DNA of 64,000 bases from Anaerovorax odorimutans (GCF_024459955.1 NZ_JANFXK010000001.1:434001-498000); one strand, 5' to 3'; positions 8,742 through 18,502 are shown, numbered from the stretch's first letter. Notes: generated by a model from the letters alone, not told the origin. Translations and numbers: made by a program.

Positions 8742-9341
8742 TTACAATTCTCTGCGGCCTTCCATGGCTTTGAGAAGCGTAATCTCGTCCGCGTATTCCA
8801 AATCTCCGCCTACCGGTACGCCATGGGCGATTCTGGAAACTTTGATCCCGGAGGGTTTGACCAGCCTTGCGACGTACATAGCAGTTGCCTCCCCTTCTAT
8901 GTTGGGGTTGGTCGCTAAAATAATCTCCTTTACATCCTCCTGCTGGAGCCGCACGATCAGCTGCTTGAGGTTGATGTCTTCCGGGCCGATGCCTTCCATG
9001 GGGGAAATGGCTCCGTGGAGCACATGGTACAGACCGCCGTACTCCTTGATCCGTTCCATAGCCACCACATCTCTGGGGGTTTCCACAACGCAAATAACGC
9101 TGCGGTCCCTGGACGGGTCCGAGCAGATTGCGCAAGGGTCCGTATCGGTCAGGTTACCGCACACCGAACAGTATTTCATGTTTTTTTTCGCTTCGGTAAT
9201 GGCCTCTGCCAAAGCAAGGGCCTCTTTTTCTTCCATCGAAAGAATATGAAAAGCCAGCCGCTGGGCAGTCTTTCCACCAATGCCCGGCAGCCTGGATAGT
9301 TCGCTGATCAGTTTGCTCAGCGGTTTGGCGTAGTATTTCAT
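8742..9341 (-). CDS. recR: Recombination mediator RecR
   Basis: A 199-residue RecR, the usual length. Helix-hairpin-helix at the N-terminus ([19 protein letters not shown]), a C4 zinc finger ([16 protein letters not shown], residues about 57-72), then a Toprim domain with [12 protein letters not shown] and the EGEATAMY segment. RecR works with RecO/RecF in loading RecA at gaps. It begins 3 bases after ybaB, giving the conserved dnaX-ybaB-recR order. The ribosome binding site is weak, so translation is probably coupled to ybaB. Confidence 0.97.
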   Translation of the reverse strand: MKYYAKPLSKLISELSRLPGIGGKTAQRLAFHILSMEEKEALALAEAITEAKKNMKYCSVCGNLTDTDPCAICSDPSRDRSVICVVETPRDVVAMERIKEYGGLYHVLHGAISPMEGIGPEDINLKQLIVRLQQEDVKEIILATNPNIEGEATAMYVARLVKPSGIKVSRIAHGVPVGGDLEYADEITLLKAMEGRREL

Positions 9342-9344
9342 AGT

Positions 9345-9698
9345 CTACAGCCCCGGAATCCCCAAACTTCCGGTCAGCTTGTTCATCTCGTTCTGCGAGA
9401 TTTCTTCCATCTGTCTCAGCGCCTCGTTGGAAGCGACCAGAATCAGATCCTGCAGCATTTCAATATCGTCAGGGTCTACCACTTCCGGTTTGATCTCAAT
9501 GGATTTAATCTCCTTCTTGCCGGTCACTGTGACAGTTACCGCGCCGCCGCCAGATGTGGCTGTCGTCTCCATCTGGTCGATTTCACCCTGCAGCTCATCC
9601 ATCTTGCGCTGCATAGCCTGCATCTGCTGCATTTGCTTCTGCATATTTCCCATACCGCCGGCTTTCGGTTTTTTGCCGGCTCTCATACCTTTTCCCAT
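9345..9698 (-). CDS. ybaB: YbaB/EbfC nucleoid-associated protein
   Basis: A 117-residue YbaB-family DNA-binding protein. It has a Met/Gln-rich N-terminal coiled coil (MQKQMQQMQAMQRKMDELQ), then the YbaB core (VTVTGKKEIKSIEIKPEVVD). A Gly/Lys-rich leader of about 15 residues (GKGMRAGKKPKAGG) precedes the coil. The family binds DNA as a dimer. ATG follows AGGAGG at good spacing, 9 bases downstream of dnaX. Confidence 0.95.
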   Translation of the reverse strand: MGKGMRAGKKPKAGGMGNMQKQMQQMQAMQRKMDELQGEIDQMETTATSGGGAVTVTVTGKKEIKSIEIKPEVVDPDDIEMLQDLILVASNEALRQMEEISQNEMNKLTGSLGIPGL

Positions 9699-9707
9699 TT
9701 TATCCTC

Positions 9708-11333
9708 CTATTCAATCTCAATGTTCAATCCGAGTTTGCTTTCCGCTATTTTGGCAAGACGCTCCGCGTCGCTCGCCTTCGGAGCGCAGTCCTCGCCCTC
9801 CAGCTCACAGCGCAGCCCTCTTCTCCTGCCTGTATGTTTTTCCATCAGGTCCTCCAGAACCTGCCGGTTGTTTTCCACATATCCGCCTACGGCTGCGTTG
9901 GAGGCAACGACTGTGAATATTTCATCGGTCATTTCAGTCAGCCTTGTGCCGCTGCGGATTAAGTTAAAGCTGCCTCGCGAAGCTTCAGCTTCTTCAAAAA
10001 TGGCATGCCACAGGCTATCGTAGTCATAGCTCTTTTCCGGAGCCGGCTCTTCCTCCGCCTCCGACTGGTTCTGCGACGGCTCTGCGGGATTTCCGGCTTC
10101 TGCGGATGTCTCCTTTTGCGCTTGAGCCGAATTCCTCTTGGACACTGACGCCGCTCCTGATCCTACTCCTGTGGCCGCTCCGGACGCAGCTCTTGATGCC
10201 GCTCTGGGCACTGTTCCTGAGCCTGCTCTGGGTGCCGCGCTGCCCGGGTCGATCAGGTCCGTAGCCATCTTCACCATGCACAGTTCCAGCAGAATTCTCG
10301 GCTGCGTAGACCACTTGGCCTCTGACATGGTTCGGGACAGCTCGATAATTGCATTGTTGATATCCGCCAGGTCCAGGCTGTCGCTCTGGCGGCGGATCCG
10401 ATCTACATTTTCCGGAGAAAGATTGAGCATGTCCTCCGGGTTTTTAATAAATTTTGTGATAAGCAGATTTCGGTAGTGGGAAAGCCAGTCCTTCATAAAC
10501 TGCCTTACATCCTTTCCATCCGCCAGAATCTGTTCCAAAAGCAAAAGCGCTTCCTGGGGCTGCCTCAGGGTAATCTTGTCGGTAAGCTCCAGAAAAATTT
10601 CTTCTCCGGCAGTTCCCAGAAAATCGAGGATGTCTTCTCTCTCCACTCTGGTCTGTCCCCCGGAAATACACTGATCCAGTATGCTCAGGCCATCGCGCAC
10701 CGATCCGTCGGCATTGGCCGCGATCAGTCGCAGGGCTCCCTGAGAAACCTCGATCCCCTTCTGCGCGCAGATATCATCCATGCCCCGCACCAGGGTCTCC
10801 TCCGGCACCCTCTTGAAATCCAGCCGCATACATCTGGAAAGGATGGTAGCAGGCAGCTTCTGGGGCTCCGTGGTTGCCAGTATGAACATGACGTTTTCCG
10901 GCGGCTCTTCCAGCGTTTTCAGTAAAGCGTTGAAGGCTCCTGTGGATAGCATATGTACCTCGTCTACGATGTACACCTTTTTTCTGCCCACTGCCGGCGG
11001 GTATTTGACACTTTCCCTCAGTTCACGGATGTTTTCCACGCCGTTATTGGAAGCCGCGTCAATTTCGATCACGTCCATGAAGGTGCCTTCTTTTATTGCC
11101 GTGCAATTGGCGCAGACACCGCAGGGACGCTCTCCGTCCGCAGTGCAGTTGACGCCCTTTGCCAGAATTCTGGCCGTAGTCGTCTTGCCGGTGCCCCTTG
11201 TCCCGCAGAATAAATAAGCGTGGCTCACCGAATCGGAAGCCAGCTGATTTTTTAATATTTTAATGATATGGCCCTGACCCAGGATCTCTTCAAAGACCTC
11301 CGGTCTGTAGGCCCTGTATAGTGCAGTATACAT
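9708..11333 (-). CDS. dnaX: DNA polymerase III subunits gamma/tau
   Basis: A 541-residue clamp-loader ATPase. Walker A GTRGTGKTTTARILAKG, a zinc module (CTADGERPCGVCANC), Walker B DEVHMLS and the sensor segment LEEPPENVMFILATTEP are all present. Residues about 365-400 form an Ala/Gly/Ser/Arg-rich repeat linker (RAASRAASGAATGVGSGAAS) that looks unstructured, followed by an acidic stretch and a short tau-like C-terminus. The frame can be opened from a GTG at 11345, but GTGAGG sits 6 bases before the ATG at 11333, which I prefer. The SRP RNA lies directly upstream. Confidence 0.96.
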   Translation of the reverse strand: MYTALYRAYRPEVFEEILGQGHIIKILKNQLASDSVSHAYLFCGTRGTGKTTTARILAKGVNCTADGERPCGVCANCTAIKEGTFMDVIEIDAASNNGVENIRELRESVKYPPAVGRKKVYIVDEVHMLSTGAFNALLKTLEEPPENVMFILATTEPQKLPATILSRCMRLDFKRVPEETLVRGMDDICAQKGIEVSQGALRLIAANADGSVRDGLSILDQCISGGQTRVEREDILDFLGTAGEEIFLELTDKITLRQPQEALLLLEQILADGKDVRQFMKDWLSHYRNLLITKFIKNPEDMLNLSPENVDRIRRQSDSLDLADINNAIIELSRTMSEAKWSTQPRILLELCMVKMATDLIDPGSAAPRAGSGTVPRAASRAASGAATGVGSGAASVSKRNSAQAQKETSAEAGNPAEPSQNQSEAEEEPAPEKSYDYDSLWHAIFEEAEASRGSFNLIRSGTRLTEMTDEIFTVVASNAAVGGYVENNRQVLEDLMEKHTGRRRGLRCELEGEDCAPKASDAERLAKIAESKLGLNIEIE

Positions 11334-11361
11334 ATTCATCCTCACTCAAATTAAAACAAAT

Positions 11362-11513
11362 TGCCCTTTGAAAGCTCCGCAAGGCGTTAGCAAAGGCTGA
11401 TCTGCGGCACATAAGAGCTTCCGCTTATTGCTGCTTCCTTCCGGACCTGACAAGGTTCACGGAGTCTTATTGCGCAGGACCCCAACCATACCAGACGGAG
11501 CTATCAAAGGGCA
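11362..11513 (-). ncRNA. ffs: Signal recognition particle RNA
   Basis: The minus strand carries the SRP helix 8 signature: GTCAGGTCCGGAAGGAAGCA within 11431-11450, including the GGAA tetraloop and the asymmetric A-rich bulge. An outer stem pairs GCCCTTTGATAGCTCCG with CGGAGCTTTCAAAGGGC, which sets the ends within a few bases. No Alu domain is visible, so this is the short form. A strong promoter lies upstream and dnaX downstream, a common arrangement. Confidence 0.94.
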
Positions 11514-11528
11514 ATTTCATGCTTATCA

Positions 11529-11557
11529 ATTATATTATTTTTATTACCTTTAGTCAA
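11529..11557 (-). promoter_or_regulatory. Promoter of the SRP RNA
   Basis: TTGACT (11552-11557), 17 bases, TATAAT (11529-11534): near consensus, placing the start of transcription at about 11522. Confidence 0.88.
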
Positions 11558-11943
11558 GGATTTCTTTCTATAGGCTTACGGCTTACATATAAATCTAAAT
11601 TGCACAGATAAAATCCATCCCAGGACTCAGGAAAATAGGAATATGCTGATTTATGTTCCAAATGGCACTCTGCGTCAATTCTGTGAACACACTTTTCTCA
11701 AATTGTTCGAAGCATCCAGACAATTCGCAGCATTTTCGGAAGCAAAAGTGCAAATTTATCTATGTAATCCACAGTTTTAGAGCAATTTAATGCTTTTGCA
11801 AGCTTAAACAAATTTATTTTATGTTCCGTTCTGCCGCAGAAACCATGGTACGGAACACAAAACGCAGTTTTTCCAAATCCGCCATCACAGCTACGCATTT
11901 TTTCAGGCAGCTTTCTCATGAATCCACCCCGGACAAATAACGC
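11558..11943. other. Intergenic region without a supported gene
   Basis: 386 bases between the SRP RNA promoter and the HypE-like gene. The only open frame is a 73-codon minus-strand one (11698-11919) with a Cys-rich, unfamiliar translation and a poor ribosome binding site. I see no terminator hairpin or conserved motif. Confidence 0.4.
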
Positions 11944-12948
11944 TTATTCCTGTTCGCCAACCACCTTATATAGCTCATCGCTGGCCGGCGGCGCGATCTC
12001 AATAAGTTCATCCTTAATATTCATGCAGATGCCCGCGGAGGAATCCTTGATGACACCTATGTAAGAGGCTGCAACGCCCGCTGCGGCCATTGCCTTTTCC
12101 ATCTCTTCCTTTTTGTCGGGAGCCACCATGATAATCATGCAGCCGCTGGAGATCAGCCGCAGATAATCAATGTCAAAGTAATCGCAGATCTTCCTGGTCA
12201 CCGGCTCCACCGGAACCTGGTCCACCCAAAGCTCAGCGCCGGTACCCGCGATCTGGCACATTTCCCAGACAGCGCCCAGCACTCCGCCTTCGGTCACATC
12301 GTGCATGCCGTGGGTACCCACTTCGCCGGCTGCCACGCCTTCCTTTACAACACTGACCTGACCCAGCAGGCTCTTGGCTTTCTCAATTTCTTCCTGGGTC
12401 AGCACTTCTTTCAGCTGGTCCTCAAAGTCACAGGCAATGATCCCCGAGCCCTCCAGACCGGCGGACTTGGTTATCATGATGTAATCCCCCGGCCTCATGT
12501 TTTCGGAATGCTGAGAAGCCCATTTTTCGCCTCTGCCGATGGCTGTAGAAACGATCACCGGCTTGGTCACGGCAGGGGTAATCTCCGTATGTCCTCCGAT
12601 GATCTCAACGCCCAGCTCCTCCGATGCCTCACCGGCCTGACGCATCATCTCTTCGATCTGTTCCTCCGTCGTTCCCACAGGGAGCATGACCGCCAGCATG
12701 ATTCCCAGGGGCTGGATACCGTTGGAAGCGACATCGTTGCAGGAAATATGAATGGACAGTCTTCCGATCTCGCTGATCGCCGCTGTAATGGGATCCGTAG
12801 ACATAATGCACTCATAGGACCCGAAATCCACCACCGCGCAGTCCTCGCCGATTCCCGGTCTTGTCAGGACCTCCGGCCTCTTAAATTTAATGTTGTCAAA
12901 TACGATTTTTTCCAGCAGTTCACTGTCCAGTTTTCCTGTTTTAAGCAT
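11944..12948 (-). CDS. AIR synthase/HypE-family protein
   Basis: 334 residues with the two-domain AIR synthase fold signature: GIGEDCAVVDFG near residue 33, SIHISCNDVASNGIQPLG with its Asp, EIIGGHTEITPAV, and HDVTEGGVLGAVWEM. The family includes PurM, ThiL, SelD and HypE, ATP-dependent enzymes. This one is closest in pattern to the HypE-like group. It lacks the C-terminal PRIC-type cysteine of true HypE (its end is SDELYKVVGEQE), so I would not call it a hydrogenase maturase. Start supported by AAGGAG upstream. It follows ligA by 34 bases and is probably in the pcrA-ligA operon. Confidence 0.82.
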   Translation of the reverse strand: MLKTGKLDSELLEKIVFDNIKFKRPEVLTRPGIGEDCAVVDFGSYECIMSTDPITAAISEIGRLSIHISCNDVASNGIQPLGIMLAVMLPVGTTEEQIEEMMRQAGEASEELGVEIIGGHTEITPAVTKPVIVSTAIGRGEKWASQHSENMRPGDYIMITKSAGLEGSGIIACDFEDQLKEVLTQEEIEKAKSLLGQVSVVKEGVAAGEVGTHGMHDVTEGGVLGAVWEMCQIAGTGAELWVDQVPVEPVTRKICDYFDIDYLRLISSGCMIIMVAPDKKEEMEKAMAAAGVAASYIGVIKDSSAGICMNIKDELIEIAPPASDELYKVVGEQE

Positions 12949-12982
12949 TGCGTTTTCTCCTTTTCAGACTTTTGTTTTCACT

Positions 12983-14947
12983 CTAATTATCCGCTTCTTC
13001 AAGAAGTTTCAGAAACTGTTCTTCCGTAATGATCGGGATTCCCAGCTCCTTGGCTTTTTTATTTTTCGATGACGCCGACTGGCTGTCATTGTTAATCAAA
13101 TAATCCGTCTTTTTGCTGACCGATCCGGCAGCTTTGCCGCCCTTCGCCTCAATGACCGCTTTCAGAGCATCCCGGTTCTCGTAATGCTCCAGACTTCCGG
13201 TGATGACAAAGGTCTTGCCGGAAAAAACCTGATCCGCGGTTTCCTCAAAGCTTTCGTCCAGCACCAGCTCTTTTAGCAAATCCCTGACGATCTCCCGGTG
13301 CTTTTCTTCCTGGAAATAAGCCACATAGCCCGCAGCCATGATCTCCCCGATACCGTCAATAGCATCCAGCGCTTCCTCAGTCGCGTTTTGAATCTGCTCC
13401 CACTTGTTTTTAAAAGCCCTGGCTATCACCTTGGCGTTGGCCACGCCTATATTGGGTATGCCCAGGCTGTAGAGCAGCCTGGCCGGAGTGGTGTTTCTGG
13501 CCGTTTCCAGCGCCTTCATCAGGTTCTCAAAGGACTTTTCTCCAAACCCTTCCATGGAGGTGATCTCCTCCCGATATCGCTCCAGGCGGAAGAGGTCGGC
13601 CAGCTCCTTGATATAACCCCGGGATACCAGCTTTTCCAGCGTTGCCTCAGAAAGCCCGTCGATGTTCATGGCATTGCGGCTGACAAAATGGGTCAACGAC
13701 TTGATCTGCTTTGCCAGGCACTCAGGATTGGTGCAGTACAGCACCTCCACATCCTTTTCCTTTTTTATAACCGCCTCTTCTCCGCATACCGGACAGGCAT
13801 CGGGAATGGTCAGATTATCGCTTTTGGTCAGATTATCGGCAATCTGCGGGATAATCATGTTGGCCTTATAAACCTCAATTTTATCGCCCAGCCCCAAATG
13901 CAGCTCTTTGAGTATGCTGACATTATGAACCGAAGCCCGGCTGACCGTCGTTCCCTCCAGCTCAACCGGCTCAAAAATAGCCACCGGATTAATCAGTCCG
14001 GTTCTGGAAGCGCTCCATTCAATTTCCTTGAGGGTCGTCTCTTTTATTTCATCGCGCCATTTGAAAGCGATGGAATCCCTGGGGAACTTGGAAGTCGCGC
14101 CCAGAGACGCGCCATAGGCGATATCATCCAATATGAGCACAAGCCCGTCGGAAGGCACATCGTTTTTTTCCACATGACTGGCAAACCATTCCACCTGGCG
14201 GCTCAGATTTTCCTGGGTGACGACCTTATACTCCACCACCTCAAAGCCCTGACGGGTCAGCCAGACAAACTGCTCTTCCCGGGAAGTCTGGTCCATGCCC
14301 TCAGCGCTGACCAGTGTAAAGGCAAAAAAATGCACGTTCCGCTGGGCCGTAATCTCATTGTTGAGCTGGCGCACGCTGCCGCTGCAGAGATTCCGCGGGT
14401 TCTTATAGCGGGCGGAAACATCTTCTATGGTTTCATTGATCTTTTCAAAATCCGAATATTTGATGCAGGCCTCTCCCCTGAGAATCAGCTCCCCCTGGAA
14501 AGGGATATTCACCGGAATGTTTTTAAAAACTCTGGCATTGGAAGTGATGACTTCTCCCACCTCGCCGTTTCCCCGGGTAACCGCTTTGTAGAGCTTCCCA
14601 TCCCGATAGGTGAGCACAATGGTCAGACCGTCGATCTTCCAGGAAAGCACCCCCTTCTGATCCCCCAGCCAGTCCGCCAGCTCAGTCACCTCTTTGGTCT
14701 TGTCCAGCGAAAGCATGGGCGACGGATGGCGCTCCTTGGGCAAATCGCTCAGCACCTGGTAGCCCACGTTCACCGTAGGACTCTGGGCCAGCACGATACC
14801 GGTTTCCTTCTCCAGACGCACCAGCTCATCGTAAAGCTTGTCGTATTCCAAATTGCTCATGATCTCCCGGCTTTCCTGATAGTAGGCGCGGGAGGCCTGA
14901 TTGAGCAAATCCACTTTTTCCTGTATTTCCTGTCGTTTATCTTCCAT
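12983..14947 (-). CDS. ligA: NAD-dependent DNA ligase LigA
   Basis: About 654 residues from the preferred ATG at 14947, 8 bases after the pcrA stop; ATG at 14968 overlapping pcrA is possible. Domains in order: Ia N-terminal helices, adenylation domain with the nucleotidyl lysine in LSWKIDGLTIVLTYR, OB fold, a C4 zinc finger (CPVCGEEA and CTNPECLAKQ), helix-hairpin-helix repeats (SLGIPNIGVANAK) and a C-terminal BRCT domain (FSGKTFVITGSLEHYE). It seals nicks in replication and repair. The motif read NLCSGSVRQL replaces the common NAAAGSLRQL, a variant that may mark a clostridial subgroup. Confidence 0.96.
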   Translation of the reverse strand: MEDKRQEIQEKVDLLNQASRAYYQESREIMSNLEYDKLYDELVRLEKETGIVLAQSPTVNVGYQVLSDLPKERHPSPMLSLDKTKEVTELADWLGDQKGVLSWKIDGLTIVLTYRDGKLYKAVTRGNGEVGEVITSNARVFKNIPVNIPFQGELILRGEACIKYSDFEKINETIEDVSARYKNPRNLCSGSVRQLNNEITAQRNVHFFAFTLVSAEGMDQTSREEQFVWLTRQGFEVVEYKVVTQENLSRQVEWFASHVEKNDVPSDGLVLILDDIAYGASLGATSKFPRDSIAFKWRDEIKETTLKEIEWSASRTGLINPVAIFEPVELEGTTVSRASVHNVSILKELHLGLGDKIEVYKANMIIPQIADNLTKSDNLTIPDACPVCGEEAVIKKEKDVEVLYCTNPECLAKQIKSLTHFVSRNAMNIDGLSEATLEKLVSRGYIKELADLFRLERYREEITSMEGFGEKSFENLMKALETARNTTPARLLYSLGIPNIGVANAKVIARAFKNKWEQIQNATEEALDAIDGIGEIMAAGYVAYFQEEKHREIVRDLLKELVLDESFEETADQVFSGKTFVITGSLEHYENRDALKAVIEAKGGKAAGSVSKKTDYLINNDSQSASSKNKKAKELGIPIITEEQFLKLLEEADN

Positions 14948-14957
14948 TCTGTCCTGC

Positions 14958-17174
14958 TTACCTTTCATTTTTTGGTATGTATCTGGTGAGAGGCGCAATG
15001 CCTGCCGCCAGCTTTTTTACCGATCCGTCCCGGAAGGAAACTTCGATGATCTTATCACTGGCTTTGAGCACAGTGCCCCGCCCGAACTTGGGATGGGTCA
15101 CATCGTCCCCCTCCTGAAAGGTCTCTGCCGCCGCAGTTCTCTCTTTCACCTGCTGCTTGACGTATTTCAGCTGATCGAAGGGATTGAAAGGAGTTTCTCT
15201 GCTGTATCCGTCGAGAGAAAGAGAATTCCTGGCCTCTTTTTTCTTTTCAAAAATAGCATCCCCATCAATGAGCCGTTTATCCATATCCCGCAAAAACTGC
15301 GATTCTCTGGTGAGATCCGTTCTGCCGTACAGGGTCCTCATATTGGCGCTGGTAAGGCAGAGCCGTTCTCTGGCCCGGGTCATGCCCACGTAACAGAGCC
15401 GACGCTCCTCCTCCAGGCCGTCCTCCTTTTCAAAGGCCCGCCATCCAGGGAAGAGGCCGTCCTCCATACCCGGCAGGAACACAAAGGGAAATTCCAGACC
15501 TTTGGCGCTGTGCATGGTCATCAGCACGACGGCGTTTTCGCTCTCGTCATGGTTGTCCACCTCCGCCAGAAGGGCGATCCGCTCCATGAACTCGGGCAGG
15601 GTCAGCTGCTCGTCATCCTTTTCGTAATCGTAAATGACGGACTTGAATTCCATCAGGTTTTCGATTCTGCTCTCCGCCTCCAGATTGTTCTGATCCTCCA
15701 AAGCCTTTAAATATCCGGTTTTGACCAGCAGCCCATCGTAAATATCCGAAACCCGCAGGGTAGACTGCTCTTTGCTGTACTGCTGAATGACTTCCACCAT
15801 CCCGCGAATTCCCGCGGCGGCCTTGGCAGAAAGTCCGCTCACCACCTCATCATCGGTAAGCACGTCAAAAAGGCTCTCCTTCCGAACTCGGGCCAGAGCC
15901 TGGAGCTTTTCCACAGTCTTGGTTCCGATTCCCCTCTTGGGCTCGTTGATAACCCTGAGAAGCGCCAGATCATCGTCCGAATTCTGCACCAGACGCATAT
16001 AGCTGACAATATCCTTTACTTCCTTGCGGTCGTAATACCGCAGTCCCCCCAGCACCCGGTAAGGGATCTCCCGCCGGGAAAGGGCCTCTTCAAAGGTACG
16101 GGACTGGGCATTGGTCCGGTAGAGAATGGCAAAGTCGCTGTAAAGCCGGTCGCCGGTTTTAAGGCGGTCGATCTCCTGGGCGATGTAACGGGCTTCGTCC
16201 CGCTCGTCATCGGCCCGATAATAGGCGATCTTATTGCCGTCCTCTTTCGCGGTCCACAGCTTCTTGTCCTTTCTGCCCCGGTTCTTCTCAATGACAGAAT
16301 GGGCCGCGGCCAGAATATTGCCGGTGGACCTGTAGTTTTGTTCCAGCTTCACCACCTTGGTGTCGGCAAAGTCCTTTTCGAATTCCAGAATATTGCGGAT
16401 ATCGGCTCCGCGCCACTGATAGATGCACTGGTCGTCATCGCCTACCACGCAGAGATTGTTATGCTTTTCCGCCAGCATTTTCACGAAAGTATACTGGATG
16501 AAGTTGGTATCCTGGTATTCGTCTACCATTATATAGCGAAAACGATTCTGATACTCCAAAAGAGCCAGCTCATCCTGCTTGAACACCCGCACCGCATTGA
16601 GCAGCAGATCGTCAAAATCCATGGCATTGTTCCTTTTCAGCAGAGCTTCATAAGAGCGGTACACCTGATAAACGATCTTCGTCCTGGGGTCCTCGCCGTA
16701 TGTCTCAAGATACTGCTTCGGATCCAGCGCCTTTTCCTTGCAGTCGCTGATGATTTTCAGGAAAAAAGCCGGCGTGTACCGCTTATCGGTCAGGTTCATC
16801 TCTTTGACGATGCTCTTCATGGCAGCCTTCTGATCCGTAGGGTCGTAAACCGCGAAATCCTTTTTATACCCCAAAAGCCCGGCATGTTTTCTGAGCACGC
16901 GAAGACAGGCCGAATGGAAGGTAAGAATCCACATGTTGACTCCGCCTCCGATGAGGCTTTCCACCCGGTCCCGCATTTCCTGGGCCGCTTTATTGGTAAA
17001 GGTAACCGCCAATATGTTGTACGGGCTGACGCCCTTTTCTTCGATCAGGTAGGCGATCCGATGGGTCATGGTGCTTGTCTTGCCGCTTCCCGCGCCCGCT
17101 AAAATCAGGAGAGGCCCCTCTGTACACAGAGCCGCCTCTCTTTGCTGCGGATTGAGATTGTCTAAATAATCCAT
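14958..17174 (-). CDS. pcrA: ATP-dependent DNA helicase PcrA (UvrD family)
   Basis: 738 residues, the usual PcrA length. Motifs in order: Q motif LNPQQREAAL, Walker A AGAGSGKTSTMTHRIAYL, TFTNKAAQEMRDRV, DEYQDTN, GDDDQCIYQWRGAD, QNYRSTGNIL, MTMHSAKGLEFPFVFLPG and GMTRARERL. The C-terminus has the PcrA-specific GDDVTHPKFGRGTVLKASD Tudor-like module. A 3'-5' helicase for repair and plasmid replication. It is followed by ligA as in Bacillus (pcrA-ligA). Start set by GGAGGAAG. Confidence 0.97.
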   Translation of the reverse strand: MDYLDNLNPQQREAALCTEGPLLILAGAGSGKTSTMTHRIAYLIEEKGVSPYNILAVTFTNKAAQEMRDRVESLIGGGVNMWILTFHSACLRVLRKHAGLLGYKKDFAVYDPTDQKAAMKSIVKEMNLTDKRYTPAFFLKIISDCKEKALDPKQYLETYGEDPRTKIVYQVYRSYEALLKRNNAMDFDDLLLNAVRVFKQDELALLEYQNRFRYIMVDEYQDTNFIQYTFVKMLAEKHNNLCVVGDDDQCIYQWRGADIRNILEFEKDFADTKVVKLEQNYRSTGNILAAAHSVIEKNRGRKDKKLWTAKEDGNKIAYYRADDERDEARYIAQEIDRLKTGDRLYSDFAILYRTNAQSRTFEEALSRREIPYRVLGGLRYYDRKEVKDIVSYMRLVQNSDDDLALLRVINEPKRGIGTKTVEKLQALARVRKESLFDVLTDDEVVSGLSAKAAAGIRGMVEVIQQYSKEQSTLRVSDIYDGLLVKTGYLKALEDQNNLEAESRIENLMEFKSVIYDYEKDDEQLTLPEFMERIALLAEVDNHDESENAVVLMTMHSAKGLEFPFVFLPGMEDGLFPGWRAFEKEDGLEEERRLCYVGMTRARERLCLTSANMRTLYGRTDLTRESQFLRDMDKRLIDGDAIFEKKKEARNSLSLDGYSRETPFNPFDQLKYVKQQVKERTAAAETFQEGDDVTHPKFGRGTVLKASDKIIEVSFRDGSVKKLAAGIAPLTRYIPKNER

Positions 17175-17186
17175 TTCTTCCTCCGC

Positions 17187-17912
17187 TTAAAATATAATAT
17201 AGTTCCAGATCAGATTCATGAAAAAGTTCACGCCCGGCGTCAGAATCATACCGGTGATATTGAACAGAATCAAGAACATCAGTATAAAGAATCCGTTGTT
17301 ATAGATGGTGTAGTAAAGCTGCGTATGCTTGATGTTGAAGAGCTCCGTAACGATGGAAAAACCGTCCAGCGGAGGTACCGGGATCAAGTTGAAAATCATC
17401 AGCACCAGATTGATCTGTACCACATAAAGCAGAATCTCCCAGATAGCCTCTCCGAGACCTCCCAGGAGGAAGCCCTGGCCCGCGATCATAACGATCAGCT
17501 TCATGATAAAGCCGAAGACAACGGCCATAATCAAGTTCATCACCACGCCCGCTAGAGAAACGAGCAGCTCGTCGCGTCTGCGTTTTTTAAAGTTGTTGGG
17601 GTTAATCTCAACGGGGACGCCCCAGCCAAAGCCGGCGAACAGCAGAGCCACCAGACCGATGGGATCGATATGTGCCGCAGGATTGACCGTCACCCTCCCC
17701 TGATACTTCGGTGTGGGGTCCCCCAGCTTGTATGCTACCCACCCGTGAGCGAACTCATGGAAAGAAATTCCCACTACGACCCCCGGTATAATCAATATGG
17801 TGTGCATCAGCCACTCCATGGGGCTGGAATAAGCGCGCAGCGACGTAAACAGCATCAGCGCCAGAAATATCAAAAAAACAGGGTCAATTATTCTTCTTCT
17901 CAAATCCTTCAT
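17187..17912 (-). CDS. Site-2-type intramembrane protease (peptidase M50)
   Basis: 241 residues with about six hydrophobic segments. The metal site HEFAHGW lies near residue 52 and the third ligand motif LIPVPPLDGF near residue 188, the two halves of an M50 active site. The PAAHIDPIGL motif between them is typical of the short, PDZ-less subfamily of unknown substrate. It lies 12 bases upstream of pcrA and could be co-transcribed with it. It is not SpoIVFB-like enough to be named so. Confidence 0.9.
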   Translation of the reverse strand: MKDLRRRIIDPVFLIFLALMLFTSLRAYSSPMEWLMHTILIIPGVVVGISFHEFAHGWVAYKLGDPTPKYQGRVTVNPAAHIDPIGLVALLFAGFGWGVPVEINPNNFKKRRRDELLVSLAGVVMNLIMAVVFGFIMKLIVMIAGQGFLLGGLGEAIWEILLYVVQINLVLMIFNLIPVPPLDGFSIVTELFNIKHTQLYYTIYNNGFFILMFLILFNITGMILTPGVNFFMNLIWNYIIF

Positions 17913-17953
17913 CCTTTCTTTTTACCTTTTAGCCGGTCCCATCCGGCAAACTT

Positions 17954-17982
17954 TTGTTCCTGTACATAAAGTATTATATATT
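17954..17982 (+). promoter_or_regulatory. Promoter of the LysM gene
   Basis: TTGTTC (17954-17959), 17 bases, TATATT (17977-17982) on the plus strand, about 80 bases before the LysM start. The minus strand of the same stretch holds a TATAAT that may serve the M50 gene. Confidence 0.5.
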
Positions 17983-18064
17983 CTATCACAATTCAGGCCG
18001 TTTTTAAATATGATAAATGAGAAAGAAATCGGCCGTAACCGGCCAGGGAGGAGAGACAGTTTTT

Positions 18065-18502
18065 ATGGCTAATAAATATGTCTGCGTGGATGTTTATACC
18101 GTCCAGGCAGGAGATACGCTTTATTCCATCGCTCAGCGCTGCAATGTGGATGTCGGCCTTTTGATGCGGGCCAACCGAGTACACAACCCTTACAATCTCA
18201 GGATCGGGACCAAGCTCTGCATTCCGGGACCCGCACAGGAGGAATCGGTTCCCCGACCGCTTCCGGAAATCAATCCCGGGGAAAACCCGGAACCGGGACC
18301 GCAACCGCCAGAGTCGCCGGAGCCGCAGCCGGACACTCCGCCGGAACAGTGCTGCCGGGAGACGCACACGGTAAAAGCCGGAGACACCCTGTACATGATC
18401 GCAAAGATGCACAAGGTAACGCTGGACGCGCTGATGAACGCCAACCCGAAGATCGACCCCTACAACTTGCAGATCGGAACGGAAATCTGTATTCCGCTCT
18501 AA
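18065..18502 (+). CDS. Two-LysM peptidoglycan-binding protein
   Basis: 145 residues: LysM 1 (YTVQAGDTLYSIAQRCNVDV to IGTKLCIPG), a Pro/Glu-rich linker of about 35 residues (PRPLPEINPGENPEPGPQPP), then LysM 2 (HTVKAGDTLYMIAKMHKVTL to IGTEICIPL). LysM modules bind GlcNAc polymers of peptidoglycan. No signal peptide is seen, so it may be spore-associated or exported another way; short two-LysM proteins of this kind occur on clostridial spores, which is an inference here. The frame extends upstream to 18017, but GGGAGGAGAG precedes the ATG at 18065. A lone plus-strand gene among minus-strand neighbours. Confidence 0.88.
   Translation: MANKYVCVDVYTVQAGDTLYSIAQRCNVDVGLLMRANRVHNPYNLRIGTKLCIPGPAQEESVPRPLPEINPGENPEPGPQPPESPEPQPDTPPEQCCRETHTVKAGDTLYMIAKMHKVTLDALMNANPKIDPYNLQIGTEICIPL

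Noticed and set aside
11698-11919. 73-codon minus-strand frame
   Set aside because: Poor ribosome binding site, unfamiliar composition and no homology that I recognise; not enough to call a gene.
13298-14989. A 563-codon plus-strand frame opposite ligA
   Set aside because: Antisense to a complete and well-conserved ligA; long open frames are common on the opposite strand at this base composition.
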